Source of the DNA: Sphingopyxis fribergensis
GTDB lineage: Bacteria > Pseudomonadota > Alphaproteobacteria > Sphingomonadales > Sphingomonadaceae
Reading direction: 5' to 3'
Assembly (NCBI RefSeq): GCF_000803645.1
Contig: NZ_CP009122.1
Coordinates: forward strand, 3,324,501 to 3,388,500
DNA length: 64,000 nucleotides
Shown here in pieces: positions 1-9,306 of the stretch (the first letter of the stretch is position 1; the number at the start of each line of letters is the position of its first letter). A model generated the notes under the pieces. That model was not told where the DNA came from and ran no database searches. It saw only the letters and a program-made list of their open reading frames with translations. A program made the translations under genes and the position numbers.

Positions 1-1
1 C

Positions 2-682
2 ACCTGGAACATCAAATCGACCACCAAGGCGCAGCAGGGCCTCTACGAATATGATGCGGTTGCGCGCCTGCGCGACGGCCAGCTTGGCGAAGAGCGCGTC
101 CACGACATCCGCAACTATATCCGTAAGGGCAAATTGTGGGAGGCGTTCACCTCGCCCAAGCTCCCCGTCCTGCTGATCGACGAGATCGACAAGGCCGACA
201 TCGAATTTCCGAACGACCTGCTTCAGGAACTCGATCGCATGGCATTCCATGTCTATGAGACCGACGAGACGATCACTGCGAAGGAACGTCCGATCGTCGT
301 CATCACCTCGAACAATGAAAAGGAATTGCCCGACGCCTTCCTGCGCCGCTGTTTCTTCCACTATATCAAATTCCCCGACCGCGACACGATGGCGTCGATC
401 GTCGACGTCCATTTCCCGGGCATCCAGAAGACGCTCGTGTCGCGCGCAATGGACATCTTCTACGAAGTCCGCGACGTGCCCGGCTTGAAGAAAAAGCCGT
501 CGACGAGCGAGCTGATCGACTGGCTGAAGCTGCTGCTCAACGAAGACATGCCGCTCGAGGTGCTCCAGAACCGCGACGTCGGCAAGGCGATCCCGCCGCT
601 CCACGGCGCGCTGCTCAAGAATGAGCAGGATGTGATGCTGTTCGAAAAGCTGGCGTTCATGGCGCGCCGTCAGGGCAGCTGA
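2..682 (+). CDS. MoxR-family AAA+ ATPase, 5' end outside window
   Basis: C-terminal two thirds of a MoxR-type AAA+ ATPase; the frame is open from base 2, so start and Walker A lie upstream of the window. Seen: Walker B VLLIDEIDKAD, a sensor-1 like stretch VVITSNN, and LRRC in the arginine-finger region. The lid domain follows and the gene ends in a normal stop at 680-682. MoxR ATPases work as chaperone-like partners of VWA-domain proteins in metal-centre or complex assembly. The likely partner, a CoxE-like VWA protein, lies at 11564-12742, separated by about 11 kb of unrelated genes. The family is clear; the specific target is unknown. Confidence 0.9.
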   Translation, partial: TWNIKSTTKAQQGLYEYDAVARLRDGQLGEERVHDIRNYIRKGKLWEAFTSPKLPVLLIDEIDKADIEFPNDLLQELDRMAFHVYETDETITAKERPIVVITSNNEKELPDAFLRRCFFHYIKFPDRDTMASIVDVHFPGIQKTLVSRAMDIFYEVRDVPGLKKKPSTSELIDWLKLLLNEDMPLEVLQNRDVGKAIPPLHGALLKNEQDVMLFEKLAFMARRQGS

Positions 683-704
683 CTAGCCCCAACCAGACTG
701 CGTA

Positions 705-783
705 TCCCCGCGAAGGCGGGGATCCATCTCCCGTTGGCTCTATCTTGCTCGGTCAGGAGATGGGCCCCCGCCTTCGCGGGGGA
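705..783. repeat. GC-rich intergenic inverted repeat
   Basis: Two arms of about 27 bases, each with the core CCGCGAAGGCGGGG or its complement followed by an ATCTCC-type extension, face each other across a short loop. The hairpin sits between the convergent MoxR and chemotaxis genes and may also end transcription from both. It resembles widespread sphingomonad intergenic palindromes (family knowledge, not searched). Confidence 0.75.
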
Positions 784-805
784 ACAACGCTTTTATCGGC
801 GCGCC

Positions 806-2203
806 CTACAGCTGGTAAGCCACCTCGACATCACCCCAGCGGCGGCCGTTGATCACCGCGGGCATATAGACGTTGCGCACCGTCAGATAATTGATCCCAT
901 CGCCTTCCTGGCGATAAACCGTCATGAAGAAGGGCGCGGTGCTGCGTTTTGCCGCGGCGTCAGTCTCGTCATAGAGCAGACGCCCGTTGCGGCAATGCGC
1001 GGTGTCATGTTCGAGGTCGCCGGTCGGCGCACGCGAGCATTCGGTGATATGCGTCGGCAGGAAGCCGTTCATGTCGCCCGCCGACGACATCTTTATCTCG
1101 GGATGGCTGGCGACGATGCGATCGAACAGCGGCCGCCAATTGGCATCGGCCCAGTCGCAGAGCGTCGTGCGGAAGCGTTCGGGGTTCGAATTCGGCACAC
1201 GCACATAATTGGTGTCGAACAGCTGTTCCATCGACAGCTCGCCCCGCGCAACCGCGCGTTCGGCCAGCCCGACGAATTCGTCGCGTACCTTGGCCGCCAA
1301 GGCGACGATCGCCGAATCCTGGGGCGATACGCCTGCCGAGATCACGGCGTTGAACATACGGTTCGACACATGCTCCATCGACAGGATCGAATCGCGCGTT
1401 CCCACTAACGTCGAACTATTGTCGCGTACCGAGGTGACGACGCGGTCGAGCGCCTCGCGCACCTTCGCGCCATTGGCGTGCACCATGGCCGAGCTTTGCG
1501 CGATGCGGTCGCTCTGGTCATCGAGCAAGGCGACGAGATGCGTCGCGTCGTGCAGCGCGTCGGTGATCGTTTCGAACTGCGCCTCGGCGCGGCTCGACTG
1601 TTCGACCCCCGACTGGATTTCGGTGACGAGCCCGCTTGCTTCGGCGGCGAGGCTGCCGATGCTGCGGCGGATTTCGTCGGTGGCGCCGCGCGTATTCTGC
1701 GCCAGCTTCTTCACCTCGGCGGCGACGACGGCAAAAGTGCGACCGGCATCGCCGGCGCGTTCGGCCTCGATTGCAGCGTTGAGCGCCAGCATGTTGGTGG
1801 TCTTGGCGATCGACTCGATCGACTGGCTGACCTGCTGCACCTGCGCCATCACCGCGGCGAAATTGGTGACATGCGTGCCGAGCCGCGCGACGAGGTCGAT
1901 CACCGAACGAAATTCGGTGACCGCCGCATTGACGCGCTCGGCGCCGGTATCGAGCTGTTCGCATGCGCGCGCCGACAGGATTTTCGCCTCGTCGGTCGAA
2001 TCGGCGATCTGGCGCTGGTCGGCCTCGAGGCTGACGACATATTCTTCGAGCCGCCCGAGTTCGCCGATCTGGCGGTCCATCTGATCGGTCGCGAGCTTGA
2101 TCCGCCCTGCGGCATCGCTGCACCCGACAGCCAGCTCGCCGCAATCGCTCGCGACCGACTGGTCGAGGATCTGCGCAACCGGGTTGATCGGATCATATTT
2201 CAT
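806..2203 (-). CDS. Soluble methyl-accepting chemotaxis protein with C-terminal sensor-like domain
   Basis: 465-residue transducer with no membrane segment. Residues about 1-120 are helical. The signalling hairpin tip is clear ([17 protein letters not shown] followed by [12 protein letters not shown]) and is where CheA and CheW would bind. After the helical bundle there is an unusual C-terminal domain of about 135 residues with NGFLPTH, several Cys and His residues and [10 protein letters not shown] near the end, which I read as a cytoplasmic sensor. The longest frame begins with TTG at 2248; the ATG at 2203 is preferred. No che genes are nearby, so it is an orphan transducer. Transducer family is firm; ligand unknown. 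Confidence 0.88.
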   Translation of the reverse strand: MKYDPINPVAQILDQSVASDCGELAVGCSDAAGRIKLATDQMDRQIGELGRLEEYVVSLEADQRQIADSTDEAKILSARACEQLDTGAERVNAAVTEFRSVIDLVARLGTHVTNFAAVMAQVQQVSQSIESIAKTTNMLALNAAIEAERAGDAGRTFAVVAAEVKKLAQNTRGATDEIRRSIGSLAAEASGLVTEIQSGVEQSSRAEAQFETITDALHDATHLVALLDDQSDRIAQSSAMVHANGAKVREALDRVVTSVRDNSSTLVGTRDSILSMEHVSNRMFNAVISAGVSPQDSAIVALAAKVRDEFVGLAERAVARGELSMEQLFDTNYVRVPNSNPERFRTTLCDWADANWRPLFDRIVASHPEIKMSSAGDMNGFLPTHITECSRAPTGDLEHDTAHCRNGRLLYDETDAAAKRSTAPFFMTVYRQEGDGINYLTVRNVYMPAVINGRRWGDVEVAYQL

Positions 2204-2316
2204 TGGCTTGCCCACGTCCCTGGATGATCGCGAAGCTATGACGGGCAATGGTTAACGGCGGGTCAATGGGTGGATCCCGCCTTGCCCCGCTCCGCGCCCG
2301 CGATTAGGCCTGCACC

Positions 2317-2892
2317 ATGAGCGGCGAGAAAATCTTCATCAGCGCGAACGACCTGCTCGCCGACTCCTTCCGCCTCGGCATGCAGGTGCTGGACAGCGGG
2401 TTCAAACCGACGCACCTCGTCGGCATCTGGCGCGGCGGCGCGCCGGTGGGCATCGCAGTGCAGGAACTGCTCGATTATCACGGCCAGCATTGCGACCATA
2501 TCGCGATCCGCACCTCCTCCTACCACGGCATCGACAAGCAGGATGCACACGTCAAAGTCTTCGCCTTGGGCTATTTGATCGACACGCTGAACCCCGAGGA
2601 CCGGTTGCTGATCATCGACGACGTTTTCGACAGCGGCCGCAGCATCCGCGCCTTCATCGCCGAACTGAAAGCGCGCTGCCGCAACAATATGCCGCGCGAT
2701 ATCCGCATCGCGACGGTCTGGTATAAGCCCGGTCGCAACGTCACCGACCTCCGCCCCGATTTCTTCGTCCACGAAACCGACCAGTGGCTGATCTTCCCGC
2801 ACGAGGTCGACGGGCTGACGGTCGACGAAATCCGCCGGCACAAGCCCGAGGCGGCGATCATCCTGCGCGAGGAGCCAAAACCCGATGCCTGA
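2317..2892 (+). CDS. Phosphoribosyltransferase, probably purine salvage
   Basis: 191-residue type I phosphoribosyltransferase. The PRPP-binding loop is [13 protein letters not shown] (residues about 102-114), with an upstream IWRGGAPVG loop typical of hypoxanthine/xanthine-type enzymes. It should transfer a phosphoribosyl group from PRPP to a purine base in the cytoplasm. Its last 8 bases overlap the start of the deaminase gene, so the two are almost certainly co-transcribed and translationally coupled. The deaminase would yield hypoxanthine from adenine and this enzyme could convert hypoxanthine to IMP. Exact base specificity cannot be read from sequence alone. Confidence 0.85.
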   Translation: MSGEKIFISANDLLADSFRLGMQVLDSGFKPTHLVGIWRGGAPVGIAVQELLDYHGQHCDHIAIRTSSYHGIDKQDAHVKVFALGYLIDTLNPEDRLLIIDDVFDSGRSIRAFIAELKARCRNNMPRDIRIATVWYKPGRNVTDLRPDFFVHETDQWLIFPHEVDGLTVDEIRRHKPEAAIILREEPKPDA

Positions 2893-3928
2893 TGGTTTTG
2901 CATCAACCGAGGAGCGCGCCACTTTCATCGCCGCGCTGCCCAAGGCCGAGCTTCACCTTCATATCGAAGGGTCGCTCGAGCCCGAGTTGATGTTCGAACT
3001 GGCGCAGCGCAACCATGTCGCTATCCCCTTTGCGTCGATCGAGGAAGTGCGCGCCGCCTACGCCTTCTCGAACCTCCAGGATTTCCTCGACATTTATTAT
3101 CAGGGGATGGGCGTCCTCCACACCGAGCAGGACTTTTACGACCTGACCGCCGCCTATCTCGCGCGCGCGAATGCCGACGCGGTCCGCCACGTCGAAATCT
3201 TCTTCGACCCCCAGGGGCATACGGCACGCGGTATCGCCTTCGAAACCGTCGTCGCGGGCATCACCCGCGCGCTCGACGATACGGCGGCGAGCTACGGCAT
3301 GACGTCGAAGCTCATCATGTGCTTCCTCCGCCACCTCAGCGAAGCCGAGGCCGAAGCGACGCTCGACGAAGCCCTGCCCTTCCTCGATCGCATCGACGGT
3401 GTCGGCCTTGATTCGTCGGAGGTCGGCCATCCGCCCGCGAAATTCGAACACGTCTTTGCGCGCGCCCGCGGTCTCGGGCTCAAGATCGTCGCGCATGCCG
3501 GCGAGGAAGGCCCGCCCGCCTATGTCCTCGAAGCGCTCGACCTCCTCAAAGTCGACCGCATCGACCATGGCAACCGCAGCCTCGAAGACCCCGCGCTCGT
3601 CGCGCGCCTCGCGGCCGAGGGCATGACGCTCACCGTCTGCCCGCTTTCGAACCTGAAGCTCTGCGTCGTAGGCGACATCGCCGACCACCCGCTGCGCACG
3701 ATGCTCGATGCGGGGCTCGCGGCGACGGTCAACAGCGACGATCCCAGCTATTTCGGCGGCTATGTGAACGCCAATTATCAGGCCGTCGCCGACGCGCTCG
3801 ACCTGTCGAGGGACGAACTGCTCACGCTCGCACGCAACAGTTTCACCGGATCGTTCCTGAGCGACGCCGACAAAGCGCGCCACCTCGCGGCGATCGATGC
3901 CTACGCCCGACCCGCGCCACGAGTTTAG
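2885..3928 (+). CDS. Adenine/adenosine deaminase family, adenine-type motif
   Basis: 347-residue zinc-dependent amidohydrolase. Seen: metal-binding HLHIEGSL near residue 23, the motif [11 protein letters not shown] near residue 176, HAGEE near 206 and NSDDPSYFG near 284. Classical adenosine deaminases carry GxDLAGxE where this protein has DSSEVGHPP, and that variant is known from adenine deaminases of the Aah1 / Pseudomonas type. So adenine to hypoxanthine plus ammonia is the best guess, adenosine deaminase the alternative. It overlaps the preceding phosphoribosyltransferase by 8 bases, supporting a purine-salvage operon. Confidence 0.88.
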   Translation: MPDGFASTEERATFIAALPKAELHLHIEGSLEPELMFELAQRNHVAIPFASIEEVRAAYAFSNLQDFLDIYYQGMGVLHTEQDFYDLTAAYLARANADAVRHVEIFFDPQGHTARGIAFETVVAGITRALDDTAASYGMTSKLIMCFLRHLSEAEAEATLDEALPFLDRIDGVGLDSSEVGHPPAKFEHVFARARGLGLKIVAHAGEEGPPAYVLEALDLLKVDRIDHGNRSLEDPALVARLAAEGMTLTVCPLSNLKLCVVGDIADHPLRTMLDAGLAATVNSDDPSYFGGYVNANYQAVADALDLSRDELLTLARNSFTGSFLSDADKARHLAAIDAYARPAPRV

Positions 3929-3961
3929 AGACGGCCGCCAACGACCGAAAGCAGAAATAAT

Positions 3962-4096
3962 ATCCTCCCTGTGGCGAAGCCATGGGGAGGTGGGAGCGCG
4001 AAGCGCTGACGGAGGGGCCAATGGCGCGAGGTCGCGGCCCCTCCACCACCGCCTGCGGCGGCGGTCCCCCTCCCCATGGCTTCGCCACAGGGAGGA
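3962..4096. repeat. 135-bp palindromic intergenic element
   Basis: Outer arms of 29 bases (3962-3990 and complement at about 4068-4096) contain CCTCCCTGTGGCGAAGCC. An inner pair, GAGGGGCC and GGCCCCTC, follows the outer arms. The element lies between the convergent deaminase and mreB genes. No reading frame inside looks real. It has the form of a non-autonomous palindromic repeat typical of sphingomonad intergenic space, possibly also acting as a terminator. Confidence 0.75.
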
Positions 4097-4171
4097 TTAA
4101 CGTCAGCTCACCACCCCAAAGCGGTCATTTGTGCCCCGCTTGGAGCAGTCCATCGGGCAGAAATTTTCAGC

Positions 4172-5284
<1,113 letters not shown>

Positions 5285-5391
5285 TCATATATCGCTGCGT
5301 CCAAGGGGGCATGACGTCAACTCCGACTGCCCCACTTGCTGCCAGAACGGTAGTTTCTCAGGCCCGACCGATCCCCTCGCCCTCGATTTTC

Positions 5392-5871
5392 CTAGTCGTG
5401 CGCGCCCGGCGCAAGGAACTTCAGGCCCTGCAATTTGACGACCTGGTCGCCCGCACAAACCGGCGCGGCGATCAGCCGCATCCACCGCCGCGGCGCCGCG
5501 GCGGGCTGGATTTCGACATCGAGGGTGAAGCCGCGGCGGTGCTTGATCGCATAGGCGCGCAATTTCTCCATCGCCGCCCGCGACCCTTCGCAATAGAGCG
5601 CCACCGTTTCCTCGCGCGTAATAGCTGCATCGCGCGGGATGCCGAAAATGTCATAAATCTCGCCCGACCAGCTAAGCCGGTTGTTGTCGACAAGGTCGCA
5701 TTCCCACACCCCCGGCTGCATCTGCCCCGGCCGCGCCGATCCCACGATATACGTAATATCTGGCACCGGATCCAGCGTGTCGCAGCCATGGATCTGCCCC
5801 AATTCGAAAAAACGGTCGCGCTCATAGAGCGGCCAGCTGTGGTGGACGGGCAAGGGATAGGTCTGCTTCAA
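5392..5871 (-). CDS. PAS-domain protein
   Basis: 159-residue protein consisting mainly of one PAS-like fold: WSGEIYDIFGIPRD (residues about 68-81) is the typical core, and WMRLIAAPV matches the closing strands. No kinase, GGDEF or HTH output domain is attached, so it is either a stand-alone sensor or an adaptor. Start chosen is TTG at 5871, preceded by GGGAG at suitable spacing; no in-frame ATG with a better site was seen. Neighbours (mreB, RNase H-like) give no functional hint. Function not recognised beyond the fold. Confidence 0.7.
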   Translation of the reverse strand: MKQTYPLPVHHSWPLYERDRFFELGQIHGCDTLDPVPDITYIVGSARPGQMQPGVWECDLVDNNRLSWSGEIYDIFGIPRDAAITREETVALYCEGSRAAMEKLRAYAIKHRRGFTLDVEIQPAAAPRRWMRLIAAPVCAGDQVVKLQGLKFLAPGAHD

Positions 5872-5958
5872 CGTGCGGGTCTCCCATCGGGTCCACCAAG
5901 AATAGGCCAGCCGCGCTTAACAACTCGTGATGCCGATGGACAGCCCTTCGGCGCGCTA

Positions 5959-6333
5959 TCACCCGCGCGCCAGCGCAATTCCCGCCAGATTTTGCGTCCG
6001 CTTGATATAACGCACGGCCGGCATCGCCCCCTCGCCGACTAGCGCGCGGAAATTAGCCAGATGGTGTGCCCCCTCCCCGCGCGCGCGCACGGCGCCATTC
6101 GCCTGTTCCACCACCGCCGCCGCGTCGCCGAGGAGGACGAAATTCGTCAGCCCCAGCTGCTGCGCCAGCCGCAGCGCCGCGATCAACGCCAGCCACTCGG
6201 CATCCATGCTGCTGCCGATCCCCGCGTCGCGCACGACCGTCGCGGCGCCGCCGGTCACGACGGCGGTTTCCATCTTCCCGGGATTGGGCCGGCACCCGCC
6301 ATCGAAATAGATTTTGATCCGGCGCGCCACCAT
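5959..6333 (-). CDS. RNase HI-like protein with altered last catalytic residue
   Basis: 124-residue RNase H-fold protein. Seen: first Asp in YFDGGCRPNPG (Asp11), Glu46 in MDAEWLAL and Asp70 in LLGDAAAVV. The usual ADxLA end motif, which supplies the fourth acidic residue, reads NLAGIALA, so that Asp is Gly118. RNase HI cleaves RNA in RNA-DNA hybrids; a Gly there may weaken or change activity. The ATG at 6333 has AAGGGAG upstream; a TTG one codon earlier is less likely. It is shorter than typical RNase HI (about 145-155 residues) and is probably a paralogue, not the main rnhA. Confidence 0.78.
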   Translation of the reverse strand: MVARRIKIYFDGGCRPNPGKMETAVVTGGAATVVRDAGIGSSMDAEWLALIAALRLAQQLGLTNFVLLGDAAAVVEQANGAVRARGEGAHHLANFRALVGEGAMPAVRYIKRTQNLAGIALARG

Positions 6334-6350
6334 CAAACTCCCTTAGCCGG

Positions 6351-8450
6351 TCAGAACTTCCCGCGCACCGAAAAGGAAAAGATCGGCCCGATCAGCCGGT
6401 CGCGTTCCTCGATGAAGCTGACCGGGCTTTCGCCGCGAACCCCGGTATAGGCCGTCCGGTCGCGCCTCGATCGCGCATTGGCGATGTTGCGGATCGACGC
6501 CCGGACAGTCAGGCCCAGCACATCCTTATGCTCGACGAAAACCGACGCCCACACCGGGCCTTCCCATACTCTGTCGGTCTGGTTGCGGCGATAACTCGGC
6601 TGATAGTGCGAATATTCGACATCGCCGCCCCACGCCCAGTCGCTCGCCGGGATGTCGTGGCGCAGGCCGAGGCTGATCACCGTGTCAGTAAAGCCGTTCC
6701 ACTGCCTTTTCTCGCCGGTGAAGGGATCGCGCAGCGAACTTTTCTGTAGCAACATCCGGGGCTCGAGCTTCATTCCCTTGATCCCCGCGGGGTCGAGGTT
6801 GATCGTCGCCGTCCAGTCGATCGCGCCCGCCTTCGCCTTCGCGATATTGCCCACCGCCTCGCCATCGGTGCCGATCGGAATCACATCGACGCGGTCCTCG
6901 ACGTCGCGATAGATGAGGATGAGCTTGGTCGAGCCCCACGCGCCGAACTTCTTGTTGATCTCGGCCTCATACGACCAATCCTGCTGGGGCCTGAGATCGT
7001 TGTTGCTCTCATTCTGGTTGCCGTCGTTCAGGAAAGCCCGCGCCAGGAAGTCATAGAAGGACAATTGCAGCACGCGCCGCCGCATCTTTACCGACACGTC
7101 GAAATCGGCGGTTGGCGTCCAGGCGAGCGAGATCGACCCCTTGGGCCGGAAAAAGCTGCGCGTCAGGCCGTTCATGCCGGTCTGGGTGATCGTCGAATGT
7201 TCGGCGCCCGCGACAATCTGGAAATTCAGCTTGTCGGTCAGCTTGCGCCCGAAGCTCAGGAGACCTTCATAGCGGTCCTCGCTCACCCCGCCGGTGCCGC
7301 CCTCGAACGGCTGGTCTACCCATGCTCCCGTTGGATCAAGCACCGCGATCGACGCTACATTGTCGAGCGTGTTGAACGCCGCCTCACCTGACAATTGCCA
7401 GTCGCCGCCGAACATCTTCCACTGATATTCGCCGCGCCCGATCGTCTCGCCAAGGTCGCCGGTCTGAGCAAAACGGTCGCCCGTCGCGACGCCGCCGTCG
7501 GGGGTCGTGATGATCTCCTGCCGGTACGGCTCGTGGCTGAACCGGCGGAGCCCGATCAGCTTCAGCTTTCCCGGTCCGACGCCGAATTGATAATCGCCGC
7601 TGAACTCATAATTCCAGCTGTCGGCATTTTCATATACCGTGCGGATGCTGTCGGGCAGGCCCGGTCCGGTGCGCAGGCCATCCTCATAATAGCGGTCATA
7701 TTTGCGCTGATAATGGCCGCCGAGATTGGCGACGGTGTCGCCCGCCGGATCCCACATAATTCGCCCCGACAGCTTCGGCGTGTCATAATGCGTGTTCCAG
7801 ATGTCCTTGCGCCGCTCGGTGATGTTGCGCGCGCCGTCATAGAGGAGCGTCGGCCCACCCGCGCCGCTGCGCGCCGAATCGTCGTTATTCAGCGCGACCT
7901 CATATTCGACCGCCCCGCTGCGGCCGCGCACCGACACGTCGGCGCGGGTGAACAGGGGATCGGTGTAATGGGCGCGAAATTCGGGCTTCCACGAAAACTG
8001 CCCCGAAAAGGCATCGGCGCGATAGACGACATTGGCGACCTGTCCCGACAGTCCCGGAATATCGAGCGTCGCGCCGTCGACGACCTCGATCCGTTCGACA
8101 TTGCCTGCGGGAATGCGCGACAATTGAGTGTACATGTCGTCGCCCTTGTTCGACGGCCGTTCGCCATTGAACAGGACATTGCCCGTCGCCTGCCCCAGCC
8201 CGCGCAAATTCTCGTTGTCGCGGATCTGGAAACTCGGAACCTGGATCAGCATGTCATAGGCGTTGTTGGGCGAATAGCGCGCGAAGTCGGCGGGCGTATA
8301 GACCTGCCGCGCTGCGCTGCTGATCCCGCCCGCCGGTACTTCGGTTGGTGCCGGAGGTGGGGTATCGCCGTTCGGCGCCGCGGCCTCCTGCGCCAGCGCG
8401 GGGGTGGCCAGCGCGGCCGCAACCGCTATCAGACTGCTCCAACGCTTCAC
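6351..8450 (-). CDS. TonB-dependent receptor-like outer membrane protein
   Basis: 699 residues with a signal peptide (MKRWSSLIAV, cleavage after ALAQ) and a plug-like domain (residues about 50-150: LIQVPSFQIRDNENLRGL, VLFNGERPSNKGDDM, VERIEVVDG), then a long beta-barrel rich in aromatic-ended strands and finishing in Phe (SFSVRGKF). It should take up or sense a ligand at the outer membrane. No TonB box was identified with confidence. Start is GTG at 8450, overlapping the stop of the preceding secreted repeat protein by four bases (GTGA), so it is the last gene of the BlaI/BlaR-like operon. Substrate unknown. Confidence 0.85.
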   Translation of the reverse strand: MKRWSSLIAVAAALATPALAQEAAAPNGDTPPPAPTEVPAGGISSAARQVYTPADFARYSPNNAYDMLIQVPSFQIRDNENLRGLGQATGNVLFNGERPSNKGDDMYTQLSRIPAGNVERIEVVDGATLDIPGLSGQVANVVYRADAFSGQFSWKPEFRAHYTDPLFTRADVSVRGRSGAVEYEVALNNDDSARSGAGGPTLLYDGARNITERRKDIWNTHYDTPKLSGRIMWDPAGDTVANLGGHYQRKYDRYYEDGLRTGPGLPDSIRTVYENADSWNYEFSGDYQFGVGPGKLKLIGLRRFSHEPYRQEIITTPDGGVATGDRFAQTGDLGETIGRGEYQWKMFGGDWQLSGEAAFNTLDNVASIAVLDPTGAWVDQPFEGGTGGVSEDRYEGLLSFGRKLTDKLNFQIVAGAEHSTITQTGMNGLTRSFFRPKGSISLAWTPTADFDVSVKMRRRVLQLSFYDFLARAFLNDGNQNESNNDLRPQQDWSYEAEINKKFGAWGSTKLILIYRDVEDRVDVIPIGTDGEAVGNIAKAKAGAIDWTATINLDPAGIKGMKLEPRMLLQKSSLRDPFTGEKRQWNGFTDTVISLGLRHDIPASDWAWGGDVEYSHYQPSYRRNQTDRVWEGPVWASVFVEHKDVLGLTVRASIRNIANARSRRDRTAYTGVRGESPVSFIEERDRLIGPIFSFSVRGKF

Positions 8451-9193
8451 TTGGAAACTCCCCCCGCGGCACGGTTCATCGCCTGCGCATATTCGCCCGT
8501 CACACCCATCGCCTTCATCCCGACGACCTCATCTGCGCTAAGCCTCCTGTATCCCGCCGCGGCAAGCCCGCGCACATAGGCGCCATCGACGCCAAGCGCC
8601 TTGCACGCGATCGCATCCTCGACGTCGGCAAGGACCAGTGCTTCGGACCGGAGGTCGCGAATATATTCGGGCCGCACCTCAAGTGCCGCAGCGGCGATTA
8701 GGTCGTCGGCGTCCTTCGGTCGCACCCCTTCGCGCGTCAGCCCGTCGGCCAGCTCAATTGTCGCATCGACGAGGAGCATCGCGAGCAGCGTCGAACGTCG
8801 ATCCGGCGCTAGACCGCGGTCACCCAGCGCGCCCTCGAACGCGGGGTCGGAGGTGAAGCGGCATTCGCCTTTCCCGTCGAACGCGCGCGTCAGCGTGCCG
8901 GTGCACGCCAGCGTCCCCGCATCATGCGTCACGACAAAGCTGACCGGCCCCGGCGTCGTCCGGCCGAGCGCAGCCTCGGCGGCGGCGAAATAGGGGCGCG
9001 AGCCGTCGAACGTCTGATCACTGCTCGACTTTTTGTGCTGGATGCGGACGCGCGGCGCACCCCTCTTTCCGCCCGCCGGTTCGGCAACCCAGCTGACGTC
9101 GCTCAACACGAGCGGATCAGCAGCGGCGCTCGGCGCCGAACAGGCGAGGATCGACAGCAGCGCGGCGCCGCCGGTAAGATACAGGGCTTTCAT
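8447..9193 (-). CDS. Secreted protein with C-terminal GVTxEY-type repeats
   Basis: 248 residues. The ATG at 9193 is preceded by GGAGGGAGGAG and opens a signal peptide (MKALYLTGGAALL, cleavage near SAAA). Residues about 25-150 form an unrecognised periplasmic domain. The C-terminal 85 residues contain three copies of a module of about 27 residues, best seen in MKAMGVTGEYAQAM, CKALGVDGAYVRGL and AALEVRPEYIRDL. The same module occurs in the C-terminal part of the upstream BlaR1-like protease. That sharing and the operon position suggest a common ligand or direct contact. I do not recognise a family name. Confidence 0.72.
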   Translation of the reverse strand: MKALYLTGGAALLSILACSAPSAAADPLVLSDVSWVAEPAGGKRGAPRVRIQHKKSSSDQTFDGSRPYFAAAEAALGRTTPGPVSFVVTHDAGTLACTGTLTRAFDGKGECRFTSDPAFEGALGDRGLAPDRRSTLLAMLLVDATIELADGLTREGVRPKDADDLIAAAALEVRPEYIRDLRSEALVLADVEDAIACKALGVDGAYVRGLAAAGYRRLSADEVVGMKAMGVTGEYAQAMNRAAGGVSK

Positions 9194-9306
9194 TTGGTGC
9201 ACTCCTCCCTCCGTGCGCCGGGCGAGCGCCATCGCTCGCCGCCGCAACGGCGTTTCCAAACAGGGTTTCGATTAAGCGTCCGCAGCTGCGGACGAATGGC
9301 CGGGCG

